Program-made: the position numbers and the translations under genes
The notes under the pieces: model-generated
Told to the model about the DNA's origin: nothing
What the model saw: only the letters and a program-made list of their open reading frames with translations
Databases searched by the model: none
Shown: positions 1-6,688 of the stretch, piece after piece
Numbering within the stretch: the first letter of the stretch is position 1
Layout: the number at the start of each line of letters is the position of its first letter
Source: an uncultured Clostridia bacterium
Lineage (GTDB): Bacteria; Bacillota; Clostridia; TANB77; CAG-508
Length of the DNA stretch: 10,103 nt
Direction: 5' to 3'
Assembly: GCA_948875265.1 (NCBI GenBank)
Contig: CAQRYF010000061.1
Coordinates: 1 to 10,103, forward strand

Positions 1-55
1 TTCCAGTTCACGTTTTTTTTGAGAGCTAATTTGGGACTACTTTTTCAGCAGCCTC
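1..55. mobile_element. Probable terminal end of an insertion sequence (IS1182-like inverted repeat)
   Basis: The first ~55 bases are visibly richer in G+C than the rest and do not fit the RlmD family, although the reading frame stays open through them. Read on the minus strand from about base 55 the sequence begins GAGGCTGCTGAAAAAGTAG, which resembles the terminal inverted repeats I associate with IS1182-type elements. RlmD homology starts immediately afterwards (about base 56). I infer that an IS lying to the left has inserted into rlmD and that this is its outer end. The transposase and the target-site duplication are outside the window, so the family is a guess from the terminus alone. Confidence 0.4.
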
Positions 56-1291
56 TAAAAATATTAATAGTAAAAGTACTTACATCGCATGCATTTGGAA
101 AAATGTTAGAAATAATAGAACCTTCAGAATATAGAATTGAAAGTAAATGCACTACATATAAACGTTGTGGAGGTTGTAGTTTAAGACATATAAAATATGA
201 GGAAACTTTAAAAATAAAACAAAATGCTGTTCAAAGTTTGGTTAATAAAACATTAAAAACAAAAATACAGGTACAAGAAACACTAGGTATGGAAAATCCA
301 TATCATTATAGAAATAAAGCACAATATCCAGTTGGGACAAGTAAAGAAGGTAAGCCAGTAATAGGAGTATTTGCTAATAGAAGTCATGAAATAATACCAA
401 TAAATAAATGCTTAATACAAAATGAGCAAACAGAAGAACTTGCGAAATTTGTTTTTGATTTTATAACAAAAAATAATATAAGTATATATGATGAAAAAAC
501 AGGAAAAGGACTTGTACGACATATTGTAACTAAAATAGGAATAAAAACAGATGAAATAATGTGTGTTTTAGTTATAAATGGTAGGAAAATCCCAAAAGAG
601 GATGACTTAGTAAAAAAAGTTACTTCAAAATTTAAAAATGTTAAAACAATAATAAAAAATATTAATATGAAAAACACAAATGTAATATTAGGAAAAGAAA
701 ATATCAATATATATGGCGATGGATATATAAAAGATAAGCTTGGAGATTACATTTTTAAAATATCACCACTTTCTTTCTATCAAGTTAATCCTATACAAGC
801 AGAGAAATTATATAATATAGGAGTAGAAGGAGCAATGATATCGAAAGATGATATTGTTTTTGACTTGTATTGTGGGATAGGGACTATATCACTATTTATG
901 GCCCCAAATGCTAAAAAAGTATATGGAATAGAAATTGTAGAAGAGGCAATTGAAGCAGCTAAAGAAAATGCTAAATTAAACAATATACAAAACACGGAAT
1001 TTATAGCTGGTGATGTAGAAGAAATATTAGATGATTTAATAAATAATAAAAAAATAATACCAGACATTGTTATGGTAGATCCTCCAAGAAAAGGACTTGA
1101 TAATAATAGTGTAGAAAACATATTAAACATAAGACCAAAAAAATTAGTATACATTAGTTGTAATCCAGCAACTTTAGTAAGAGATTTATCTAAATTAGAA
1201 AATGATTATGATATACAATTTTTAAAACCAGTAGATATGTTTCCATTTACACGGACATTGTGAGGTTGTTTCAGTATTACAATTAAAATAA
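19..1291 (+). pseudogene. rlmD: RlmD-type 23S rRNA (uracil-5-)-methyltransferase, 5'-truncated and with a +1 frameshift near the 3' end
   Basis: This is a SAM-dependent enzyme of the RlmD/RumA family, which makes 5-methyluridine in 23S rRNA. Numbering from a TTG at 19, it has the iron-sulfur cysteines C44, C50, C53 and C131, a SAM-binding segment DLYCGIG near 282-288, the DPPRKG motif at 354-359 and the nucleophile C381 in SCNPATLVRD. Only the end of the N-terminal TRAM domain is left, because the first ~14 codons are probable IS sequence; a likely surviving start is ATG 103. The frame stops at 1261-1263 just after FPFTR. Shifting +1 at CGG-A (1252-1255) continues as HCEVVSVLQLK and stops at 1289-1291. 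That is the expected family C-terminus and includes the Glu that serves as general base in this family. Without the shift the product lacks this residue. The gene could be dead, or could be read through by frameshifting. Confidence 0.85.
1246..1255 (+). other. Candidate +1 frameshift site TTT ACA CGG A in rlmD
   Basis: The zero frame reads TTT ACA CGG ACA TTG TGA. Skipping one base gives TTT ACA (C)GGA CAT TGT GAG, or a four-base codon CGGA followed by CAT, and restores the RlmD C-terminus. The site differs by one base from the site at 4193-4202 in an unrelated gene. CGG is otherwise unused in frame in this window. Whether the site is functional or a mutation is undecided. Confidence 0.45.
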
Positions 1292-1390
1292 AGCTATATA
1301 ACTTTATATATCAATAAAAATAAAAGAAAAGTAAATAAATAGCTACAATTTTCAATTAAAGTATTAAAAAACAGGAAATCACAAATTATA

Positions 1391-1398
1391 AGGAGGAA
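1391..1398 (+). promoter_or_regulatory. Ribosome binding site of the CheD-like gene
   Basis: AAGGAGGA lies five bases before ATG 1404, a near-perfect Shine-Dalgarno sequence that fixes the start. The rest of the 112-base gap after rlmD (1292-1403) shows no convincing -35/-10 pair and no terminator. Confidence 0.75.
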
Positions 1399-1403
1399 AA
1401 TAA

Positions 1404-1997
1404 ATGGAAAAGGAATTTATTGATAATGCCTTAAAAGTAATGAAATTTGATATAGAGGATAAAGAAAAAACACTAATTCAATTTGTTAACATGGGTGAAT
1501 ATGGAGTAGCAACTAAAGAAAAGCCTTTATTGTTAACATTAGGTTTACAATCATGTATAGCTTTAATAGCACAAACAAAGGATTTTTCGTTTCTATCACA
1601 TATGAATGCTTATAGAGGTAATTGGAACAAAGATTTTGATATTGATGAAATAAGAGGGGAAGGAAAGTGTAAAAAGATTGATGATTTATATAATGAGATA
1701 TTAAAGAATAGAAATAGAATTAGTGAACCAATAAATATTGGATTAGTATTAGGCATAGCACCAGTGGAAAAAGAATATATAAGCAGAAGAATATTAGAAA
1801 ATGATTTATTAGATTTGTTTCAAAAATTAAGAGCTAATAATATATCTGCAATAAGATTACCAGATATAAGTAGTTTTAGTTTTATATTAGATTCTAGAAC
1901 AGGGAAAATAATACATGATGGAGTAGAAAATCAAAATAAAATTACAGGGATTAAACAAGATATAAATACAAAATTTGAAGTTGATATTGACAGATAA
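1404..1997 (+). CDS. Orphan CheD-like (CNF-fold) putative protein deamidase
   Basis: The 197-residue product has no signal peptide or membrane segment. Residues 30-70 match the CheD core pattern: a glycine-tyrosine strand, then TLGLQSC, a hydrophobic strand, then LSHMN. This gives T45, C51 and H66. The spacing (6 and 15 residues) is close to the catalytic Thr-Cys-His layout of chemoreceptor glutamine deamidases such as Thermotoga CheD. The end of the domain also follows CheD: an Ile-Arg-Arg helix, an alternating hydrophobic segment, then LDSRTGKII near residues 162-170. The usual GGxxGR stretch is not conserved, and there are about 30 extra residues at the C-terminus. No chemotaxis gene (CheC, MCP, CheA) is nearby, so a chemotaxis role is doubtful. 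The fold is inferred from motif layout and the substrate is unknown. Confidence 0.6.
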   Translation: MEKEFIDNALKVMKFDIEDKEKTLIQFVNMGEYGVATKEKPLLLTLGLQSCIALIAQTKDFSFLSHMNAYRGNWNKDFDIDEIRGEGKCKKIDDLYNEILKNRNRISEPINIGLVLGIAPVEKEYISRRILENDLLDLFQKLRANNISAIRLPDISSFSFILDSRTGKIIHDGVENQNKITGIKQDINTKFEVDIDR

Positions 1998-2101
1998 AAA
2001 TGTTACTAAGTAATAAGTAAGAATATAAAAATATATGTTTATATAGTAAACTATTAGTTATGAAGCCTATGCATTTTTTAAGTTAAAGGAAGAATGAATA
2101 A

Positions 2102-2281
2102 ATGAGTAAAATTATAAAAATTAATAAACCTATTATATTAAAATTTGAAGACAGAGAAATTAAATTACCTAATGAACTTAAAGAAAGTATAAATAAATTT
2201 TGGAATGATGCTACAAAGGAAAATCCAAATTTATATAATGGTGAAGATTATACTGTAGAATCTGAAACTTATATTTTATAG
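2102..2281 (+). pseudogene. Short ORF resembling the N-terminus of a NUDIX-family protein, probably a gene fragment
   Basis: ATG 2102 follows AAAGGAAGA (2085-2093) at good spacing and opens a 59-codon frame ending TAG at 2279-2281. The product begins MSKIIKINKPIILKFEDREI and has a central block reading ENPNLYNGEDYTV. A tryptophan-rich helix followed by a Pro-x-x-(Tyr/Phe)-Asn-Gly block resembles the N-terminal extension found before the NUDIX box in some Firmicutes hydrolase-like proteins. No NUDIX box (GX5EX7REUXEEXGU) follows in any frame before the SDR at 2337. I therefore read it as the remaining head of a longer gene. It could instead be a genuine small protein of unknown function, since its start and ribosome binding site look intact. 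Confidence 0.45.
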
Positions 2282-2336
2282 TAAAAATAGTTAATTTGTG
2301 ATAGAATTAGAAAAAAATTAAACGGAGTGATGAGGT

Positions 2337-2854
2337 ATGAGTAAAGTTGTATTGGTGACTGGAAGTAGTAAAGGAATAGGAAGGGCAACAGCAATCGAAT
2401 TTGCTAAGAGAGGATATAAGGTAGTAATAAACTACTTAACAGATAAAAAGAATGCGGAAGAATTACAAGAGAAGTTAAAACAAGAATATAAAATAGAAAC
2501 ATTAGTGATTAAAGCAGATATATCAGATGAAAAGCAAGTTCAACAAATGGAATTAATACATTTTTTCCAACAAGTATAGATTATGACGCGTCAAAAGCAG
2601 CAATCATTAATCTAACCAAGAATTTAGCAATTCAATTTGCACCATATATAAATGTAAATACAGTTGCACCAGGCTGGGTAAATACAGAGATGAATAAAGA
2701 ATTGCCAAAAGAGTTAATAGAAGAAGAAACAGAGAAAATATATAAGAAGAGATTTGCAGAACCAGAAGAAATAGCAAAAGTGATTTGTTTTTTGGCATCA
2801 GAAGATGCGGAATATATTAACGGAACAGTCTTAAAAGTTGATGGAGGAATGTGA
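2337..2854 (+). pseudogene. Short-chain dehydrogenase/reductase (FabG-like), internally deleted and frameshifted
   Basis: The first half (2337 to about 2549) is a normal SDR start, with the Rossmann motif TGSSKGIG at residues 8-15 and an acidic-residue strand ending ADISDEKQVQQM. The frame then stops at 2577-2579. From about 2540 another frame carries the second half: STNGI, the catalytic YDASK (Tyr-x-x-x-Lys), NTVAPGWVNTEM and a C-terminus NGTVLKVDGGM ending at 2852-2854. The two halves total about 175 residues against roughly 245 for the family. About 65-70 residues (some 200 bases), including the NNAG motif, are therefore missing, and the frame is changed. The ten bases 2540-2549 make sense in both halves (VQQM and STNG), which suggests deletion between short direct repeats. 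No complete enzyme can be made. The substrate is unknown. Confidence 0.85.
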
Positions 2855-2870
2855 TTAAAGGAGGAATTTG

Positions 2871-3647
2871 ATGAGGGAACTTGCAGTAGCCATTCAAAAT
2901 GAAAATGATAAAGTGAACATTATAGAAACTATAAATTCTATAAAAAATGCTGGATTCAAAAATGTATTTGTTCAATGGTATGATAAAAATTGGAAATATA
3001 GACAAAATGAACAAGTTAAACTATGCAAAGAATTAGGATTTAATATTATATTTGCACATTTAGGATATCAAAATATCAATTCAATCTGGGAACAAGGAAT
3101 AGATGGAGATAAGTTAGTAGAAAGATACAAAAATGATATTAAAGATTGTTATGAAAATGGAATTCCAATGGTAGTAATGCACTTGACAAGCAAAAAAGTA
3201 GCACCTGAATATGGAGAAGTTGGATTAAATAGAATTAGAAAAATAGTAGAGTATGCAAAAGAATTGAATATAAAAATCGCATTCGAAAATACAAAAATTA
3301 AGGGTTATTTAGAATATGTTCTAGGGAATATAAAAGATGATAATGTAGGAATCTGTTTTGATGCAGGACATTATCATGTTCATTTTGACGATGAGTTTAA
3401 TTTTGAGTTTTTCAAAGATAGAATTTTTGCAGTACATTTACATGATAACGATAAGTCTGATGATTTACATCTATTGCCATTTGATGGAACAATAGATTGG
3501 AAGTATGTAATGAAAAAATTAAAAGAGTGCAATTATAATGGGCCTATAACAATGGAATTATGTTACAGATATGATTACTTAAATAAATCTCTTGATGATT
3601 TTTATAAATTGGGTTATGAAAGAGGTATTAAATTATTAAAAATGTAA
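2871..3647 (+). CDS. TIM-barrel sugar (phosphate) isomerase/epimerase-like protein
   Basis: The 258-residue product has the xylose isomerase-like/AP endonuclease 2 TIM-barrel pattern used by sugar and inosose isomerases, epimerases and dehydratases. Metal-site candidates fall at strand ends in the expected order: E139 (IAFENT), D164 and H167 (CFDAGHYH), H189/H191 (VHLHDN) and E229 (ITMEL). H63 and H104 end earlier strands. The length is normal and no domain is missing. AAAGGAGG at 2857-2864 is placed for ATG 2871; a TTG three bases upstream is in frame but less likely. It starts 16 bases after the broken SDR and is followed by another broken SDR, so it is the only intact member of what was probably a sugar or polyol catabolic operon. 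The actual substrate cannot be told from the sequence. Confidence 0.82.
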   Translation: MRELAVAIQNENDKVNIIETINSIKNAGFKNVFVQWYDKNWKYRQNEQVKLCKELGFNIIFAHLGYQNINSIWEQGIDGDKLVERYKNDIKDCYENGIPMVVMHLTSKKVAPEYGEVGLNRIRKIVEYAKELNIKIAFENTKIKGYLEYVLGNIKDDNVGICFDAGHYHVHFDDEFNFEFFKDRIFAVHLHDNDKSDDLHLLPFDGTIDWKYVMKKLKECNYNGPITMELCYRYDYLNKSLDDFYKLGYERGIKLLKM

Positions 3648-3712
3648 GTGAAAACTAAAGTAATATATTTTTAGTCTAAAATAAGAAAATAATTAGGAGG
3701 TTTTTAAAAAAT

Positions 3713-4451
3713 ATGAATTTTGAAAATAAAGTAGCATTAGTAACTGGAGGAACATCAGGAATAGGAAAAGAAATAGCTAAACAGTTATTAATAAATGGTG
3801 CCAAAGTAATTATAAATTATGCTCATAATGAAGGAAACTATGAAAAAACTAAAAAAGAGTTTGAAAAATATAAAGATAAAGTTATATATATAAAAGCAGA
3901 TGTTTCTAATGAAGATGAAGTAGTAAAGATGTTTGAACAAATAGAAAAATTAGACTATTTAATTAATAATGCAGGAACTAATATAGATAGTTATATAGAA
4001 ACATTCAAAATAGAAGATTTTAGAAAAGTATTAGATGTTAATTTGGTAGGAAAAGTAATATGTACAAAACATGCAATTCCATTATTGAAAAATAGTAAAA
4101 CACCAAGTATTGTTAATATAGCATCAAGGTTAGGGACAAGACCATGTATGGAAGCAAGTGCTTATTGCTCAGCAGAAGCGGGAATTATTAATTTTACTCG
4201 GAGCAAGTGCACTAGAACTTTCAAAATATAAGATTAGAGTAAATACAGTAAGTCCTAGTTTAACAATAACACCATTAGCATTAGAAGGGTGGACAGAAGA
4301 AGAAATAAAAGAGCATAAAGAAAAAAATCCACTGAAAAGATTAGGAGAGACAATTGATATTGCAAATATAGTATTATTTTTACTTTCAGATAGAGCTAAT
4401 TATATAAATGGAGAAAATATTAATGTAAATGGTGGTTCATTATTAAAATAA
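3713..4451 (+). pseudogene. Short-chain dehydrogenase/reductase split by a +1 frameshift, catalytic Lys replaced by Glu
   Basis: A TAGGAGG (3694-3700) precedes ATG 3713. The first frame gives an SDR with cofactor motif TGGTSGIG (11-18), NNAG (85-88), the catalytic Ser region IVNIAS (S138) and Y151, then stops at 4229-4231. The next frame resumes ASALELSKYKIRVN, followed by VSPSLTITPLA and NGENINVNGGS, ending at 4449-4451. Joining them with a +1 step at CGG-A (4199-4202) gives 245 residues, the usual length, with an unbroken FTR-ASALEL junction. The Tyr-x-x-x-Lys motif reads Y151-C-S-A-E155, so the catalytic lysine is missing. That favours decay or a non-enzymatic role even if the frame is restored. 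It lies 65 bases after the isomerase gene. The substrate is unknown. Confidence 0.83.
4193..4202 (+). other. Candidate +1 frameshift site TTT ACT CGG A in the second SDR
   Basis: The zero frame reads TTT ACT CGG AGC AAG TGC. Removing one base gives TTT ACT (CGGA) GCA AGT GCA, matching the usual SDR sequence after the active site (FTRASALEL-like). The codon context, Phe-Thr-Arg with CGG followed by A, is the same as at 1246-1255. Confidence 0.45.
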
Positions 4452-4473
4452 TTTAAGTGAGGAGTCATAAAAA

Positions 4474-4638
4474 ATAGATAGAAAATTTGTTGAAGATTGG
4501 TTAAAGAAATTAAAGGAATATTGGTTTAATAAAGATATAGAAAATGTAGTTTCATTATTTCAAAAAACAACATTTTACCAGGAAACACATTTTATGAAAC
4601 CATATACAACATTTGAAGAAATAAAATTGGAATTATAA
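4474..4638 (+). pseudogene. NTF2/SnoaL-like protein fragment lacking a start codon
   Basis: A Shine-Dalgarno-like GTGAGGAG lies at 4457-4464, but the frame it serves begins ATA GAT AGA (4474) with no ATG, GTG or TTG available. The frame encodes about 54 residues (DRKFVEDWLKKLKEYWFNKD, then IENVVSLFQ and FYQETHFMKPYTTFEEIK) and stops at 4636-4638. The N-terminal helix followed by 'the W..kD.e...slF...a.y.e.PF' pattern is that of NTF2/SnoaL-like proteins, which normally run to 110-140 residues. Both the start codon and the second half of the domain are missing. It follows the second SDR by 22 bases. I read it as a gene remnant. Confidence 0.6.
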
Positions 4639-4674
4639 TGTGTTATAGTATTTAGAAATAAAGGAAGGATAAAA

Positions 4675-5226
4675 ATGGGAAAGATTTTAAAAGTAAGAGA
4701 AGTAGGAGATCCTATTCTTGAAAAAATATCGGAAGAAGTAAATATACAAGAGATAAACGAAGAAGTTATAGAAATCATTGAAGATTTAAAAGAAACATTA
4801 GAATTTGGAACAGGACTTGGAATAGCTGCACCACAAGTAGGAATAAACAAAAGAATTATTGTAGTAGGAGCCAAAAAGGAAAAAATAAATGTTAACTATA
4901 ATACTTCAGAAGAAATACCAATAACAGCTATGATAAATCCAACTTGGATTAAACTATCAGAAGAAACAGATATAAAATATGAAGGTTGTATGAGTGTTCC
5001 TATAATAAGAGGAAAAGTAGAAAGATATACAGACATAGAATTAACATATTATAATGAAAAAGGAGAAAGAATAGTAAAACAATTACATGGATTTTTTGCA
5101 AGATTAATTCAACATGAGTGTGACCATTTAGATGGTATAGTGTTTTTAGAAAGAGTAAAAGAACACCATGGATTTGCAACACTTGAAAATGTGAATAAAT
5201 ATAATTTACGAGAAAATAAGGAGTGA
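4675..5226 (+). CDS. def: Peptide deformylase
   Basis: This metalloenzyme removes the N-formyl group from nascent proteins in the cytoplasm. All three family motifs are present: GLGIAAPQVG (47-56), EGCMSVP (103-109, metal ligand C105) and QHECDHLDG (146-154, with H147 and H151 as ligands and E148 as catalytic acid/base). At 183 residues its length is normal. The middle methionine in EGCMS replaces the usual leucine, a conservative change. AAGGAAGGA precedes ATG 4675. It is followed after only 7 bases by the Ham1-like gene, so the two are probably co-transcribed. It is not next to fmt or priA as the housekeeping copy often is, so it may be a second copy, which cannot be judged from one window. 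Confidence 0.95.
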   Translation: MGKILKVREVGDPILEKISEEVNIQEINEEVIEIIEDLKETLEFGTGLGIAAPQVGINKRIIVVGAKKEKINVNYNTSEEIPITAMINPTWIKLSEETDIKYEGCMSVPIIRGKVERYTDIELTYYNEKGERIVKQLHGFFARLIQHECDHLDGIVFLERVKEHHGFATLENVNKYNLRENKE

Positions 5227-5233
5227 AGTAAGG

Positions 5234-5833
5234 ATGAAAGTATTATTTGCAACGACAAATCCTGCAAAAGTAAAGAAATATGCTAAGGAATTAGAAAAAA
5301 GAAACATAGAACTGTTAACCATAAACGATTTAGGAATTAATATTCATGTAGAGGAAACAGGAAAAAACGCAATAGAAAATGCATATATAAAAGCCAAAGC
5401 ATATTATGATGCTACAAATATAACAACAATAGGAATGGATAATAATTTATTTATAGAAGAACTACCAAAAGAAAGACAAATAGGAACTCATGTAAGAAGA
5501 ATAAATGGAAAAGAGTTAACAGATGATGAAATGATAGAATATTATACAAATTTAGTAAAAGAATATGGAGGAAAATTAACAGCTAAATGGGTATATGGAA
5601 TGGTAATATATAACGGTAAAGAAGCGAAAGAATATAGTTGGAGTAAAAGTAATTTTTATTTTGTGGACAAGCCAAGCAAAAGAAGAAATCCAGGATATCC
5701 ACTAGATTCGATAGCTGTTGTTCCTGAATATGATAAATATCTAGTAGAATTGACAGAAGAAGAGAAGAAGGAAAATAATAATAAAAACAAAGAACAAGAT
5801 GTTATTGATTTTATAGTTAATAGTATAAAATAA
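5234..5833 (+). CDS. Ham1/RdgB-like non-canonical purine NTP pyrophosphatase, divergent active site
   Basis: The 199-residue product begins with the family's nucleotide-binding start FATTNPAKVKK (5-15), followed by the helix ETGKNAIENAYIKAKAYY. It ends with a GYPLDSIAVVPEYDKYLVEL segment in place of the usual G(F/Y)GYDPIF...FAEL. Known members hydrolyse ITP, XTP and dITP to monophosphates to clean the nucleotide pool. The conserved (S/A)DDSGL is here MDNNL: one Asp is kept, while the second Asp, the Ser and the Gly are changed. The C-terminal SHR motif is missing. This marks a divergent subfamily whose substrate may differ. ATG 5234 lies 7 bases after the def stop, with AAGTAAGG upstream. The C-terminal tail is rich in Glu, Lys and Asn. 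Confidence 0.82.
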   Translation: MKVLFATTNPAKVKKYAKELEKRNIELLTINDLGINIHVEETGKNAIENAYIKAKAYYDATNITTIGMDNNLFIEELPKERQIGTHVRRINGKELTDDEMIEYYTNLVKEYGGKLTAKWVYGMVIYNGKEAKEYSWSKSNFYFVDKPSKRRNPGYPLDSIAVVPEYDKYLVELTEEEKKENNNKNKEQDVIDFIVNSIK

Positions 5834-5862
5834 CGTATCGATTCATACCAGGAGGGATAAAA

Positions 5863-6597
5863 ATGAGTAATTATATATTTAAAGACAAAAAAGTAATTAT
5901 ATTTGATATGGATGGAACATTGATAGATTCTATTGGAATATGGAATAAAATAGATGAAATACTAATAAATAGACTTAATAATAAAGAAACTGAAGTTAAA
6001 AATATTGGTAAGATTAGAGATTCTGTATTAGCAGAATGTAAATCAAGTAATATATATTTACAATATTGTGATTTTTTAAAAAGGAAATACAATTCGAGTA
6101 TGTCAGCTAAAGAGATTTTAGAATTGAGAAGCCAAATTTCAGAAGACTATACAAAAAATGAAGTGCATTATAAGGTTAATGCAGATAAATTATTACATAT
6201 TCTAAAAGACAGTGGATATATACTTGCTCTTGCCACAACAACGACGAGTTCACAGTTGGATATTTATAGAAAATATAATGAAAATATAAAAATAAAAGCT
6301 AATATAGATGAGATATTTTCAATAGTAGTAACTCAAGATGATGTAACAGAGAAAAAACCAAACCCAGAAGTTCATTATAAAATATTAAAAGAATTAAATG
6401 TTAGACCAGAAGAATGTTTAATAATAGAAGATTCACTTATAGGAGTAGAAGCAGCTAATAATGCTAATATAGAAGTAGCTGTAATGTATGATAAATATAA
6501 TAATTGCAATCGAGAACAAATAAATAAATTATCACAATATCAATTTAAAGATTTTAATGAAATATTAAGCTGTGTTAAAAAAGAATTAAAGTATTAA
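5863..6597 (+). CDS. HAD-superfamily hydrolase, beta-phosphoglucomutase-like subfamily
   Basis: All four HAD motifs are visible in this 244-residue cytoplasmic protein: I, FDMDGTLIDS (14-23) with nucleophile D15 and acid/base D17; II, ATTTTS (124-129); III, K165 in KKPNPEVH; IV, IIEDSLIGVEAA (187-198) with D190. The helical stretch between motifs I and II is a C1 cap, as in subfamily IA enzymes (phosphoglycolate phosphatase, beta-phosphoglucomutase, pyrimidine nucleotidases). AGGAGGG at 5851-5857 precedes ATG 5863, 29 bases after the previous stop, so it is likely the third gene of the def operon. The natural phosphate ester cannot be assigned. Placement beside a Ham1-like gene makes a nucleotide or sugar phosphate plausible. 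Confidence 0.88.
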   Translation: MSNYIFKDKKVIIFDMDGTLIDSIGIWNKIDEILINRLNNKETEVKNIGKIRDSVLAECKSSNIYLQYCDFLKRKYNSSMSAKEILELRSQISEDYTKNEVHYKVNADKLLHILKDSGYILALATTTTSSQLDIYRKYNENIKIKANIDEIFSIVVTQDDVTEKKPNPEVHYKILKELNVRPEECLIIEDSLIGVEAANNANIEVAVMYDKYNNCNREQINKLSQYQFKDFNEILSCVKKELKY

Positions 6598-6604
6598 TTA
6601 ATAC
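6591..6604. repeat. Perfect 14-base AT-rich palindrome over the HAD stop codon
   Basis: GTATTAATTAATAC is its own reverse complement and covers the stop codon of the HAD gene. It ends about 50 bases upstream of the strong promoter at 6654. It could be a dimeric repressor site or simply an AT-rich coincidence; no second copy was seen. Confidence 0.3.
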
Positions 6605-6653
6605 AAATATAGTGTGCATGAATAAAAGAAAATAACTAACCAAAAATGAAAGA

Positions 6654-6682
6654 TTGACAAAATTTTAATAGTATGCTAAAAT
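6654..6682 (+). promoter_or_regulatory. Near-consensus sigma-A promoter for the GNAT-ABC operon
   Basis: The -35 is a perfect TTGACA at 6654-6659. After a 17-base spacer the -10 is TAAAAT at 6677-6682, preceded by TG at 6674-6675 (extended -10). Transcription should start near 6689. This is the clearest promoter in the window and separates the exporter operon from the def-HAD genes. Confidence 0.85.
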
Positions 6683-6688
6683 TAAAAA

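Noticed and set aside
384..1154. Minus-strand open frames of about 107 and 124 codons opposite rlmD
   Set aside because: They are low-complexity Phe/Ile/Leu/Ser-rich translations antisense to a well-supported gene and have no ribosome site. They arise from the A-rich sense strand.
1998..2101. Promoter or terminator between the CheD-like gene and the small ORF
   Set aside because: The stretch is AT-rich with several short partial repeats, but has no -35/-10 pair at proper spacing and no stem followed by a T tract.
2868..2870. TTG as start of the isomerase gene
   Set aside because: ATG follows immediately at 2871 and the AAAGGAGG spacing fits it better.
3654..3675. ACTAAA...TTTAGT inverted repeat after the isomerase gene as a terminator
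   Set aside because: Only six A-T-rich pairs, a ten-base loop and no T tract follow, so it is not convincing.
4158..4451. Independent small gene starting at GTG 4158
   Set aside because: The first ~15 codons are out of frame with any SDR homology. Homology starts at 4203, so this is the second half of the frameshifted SDR.
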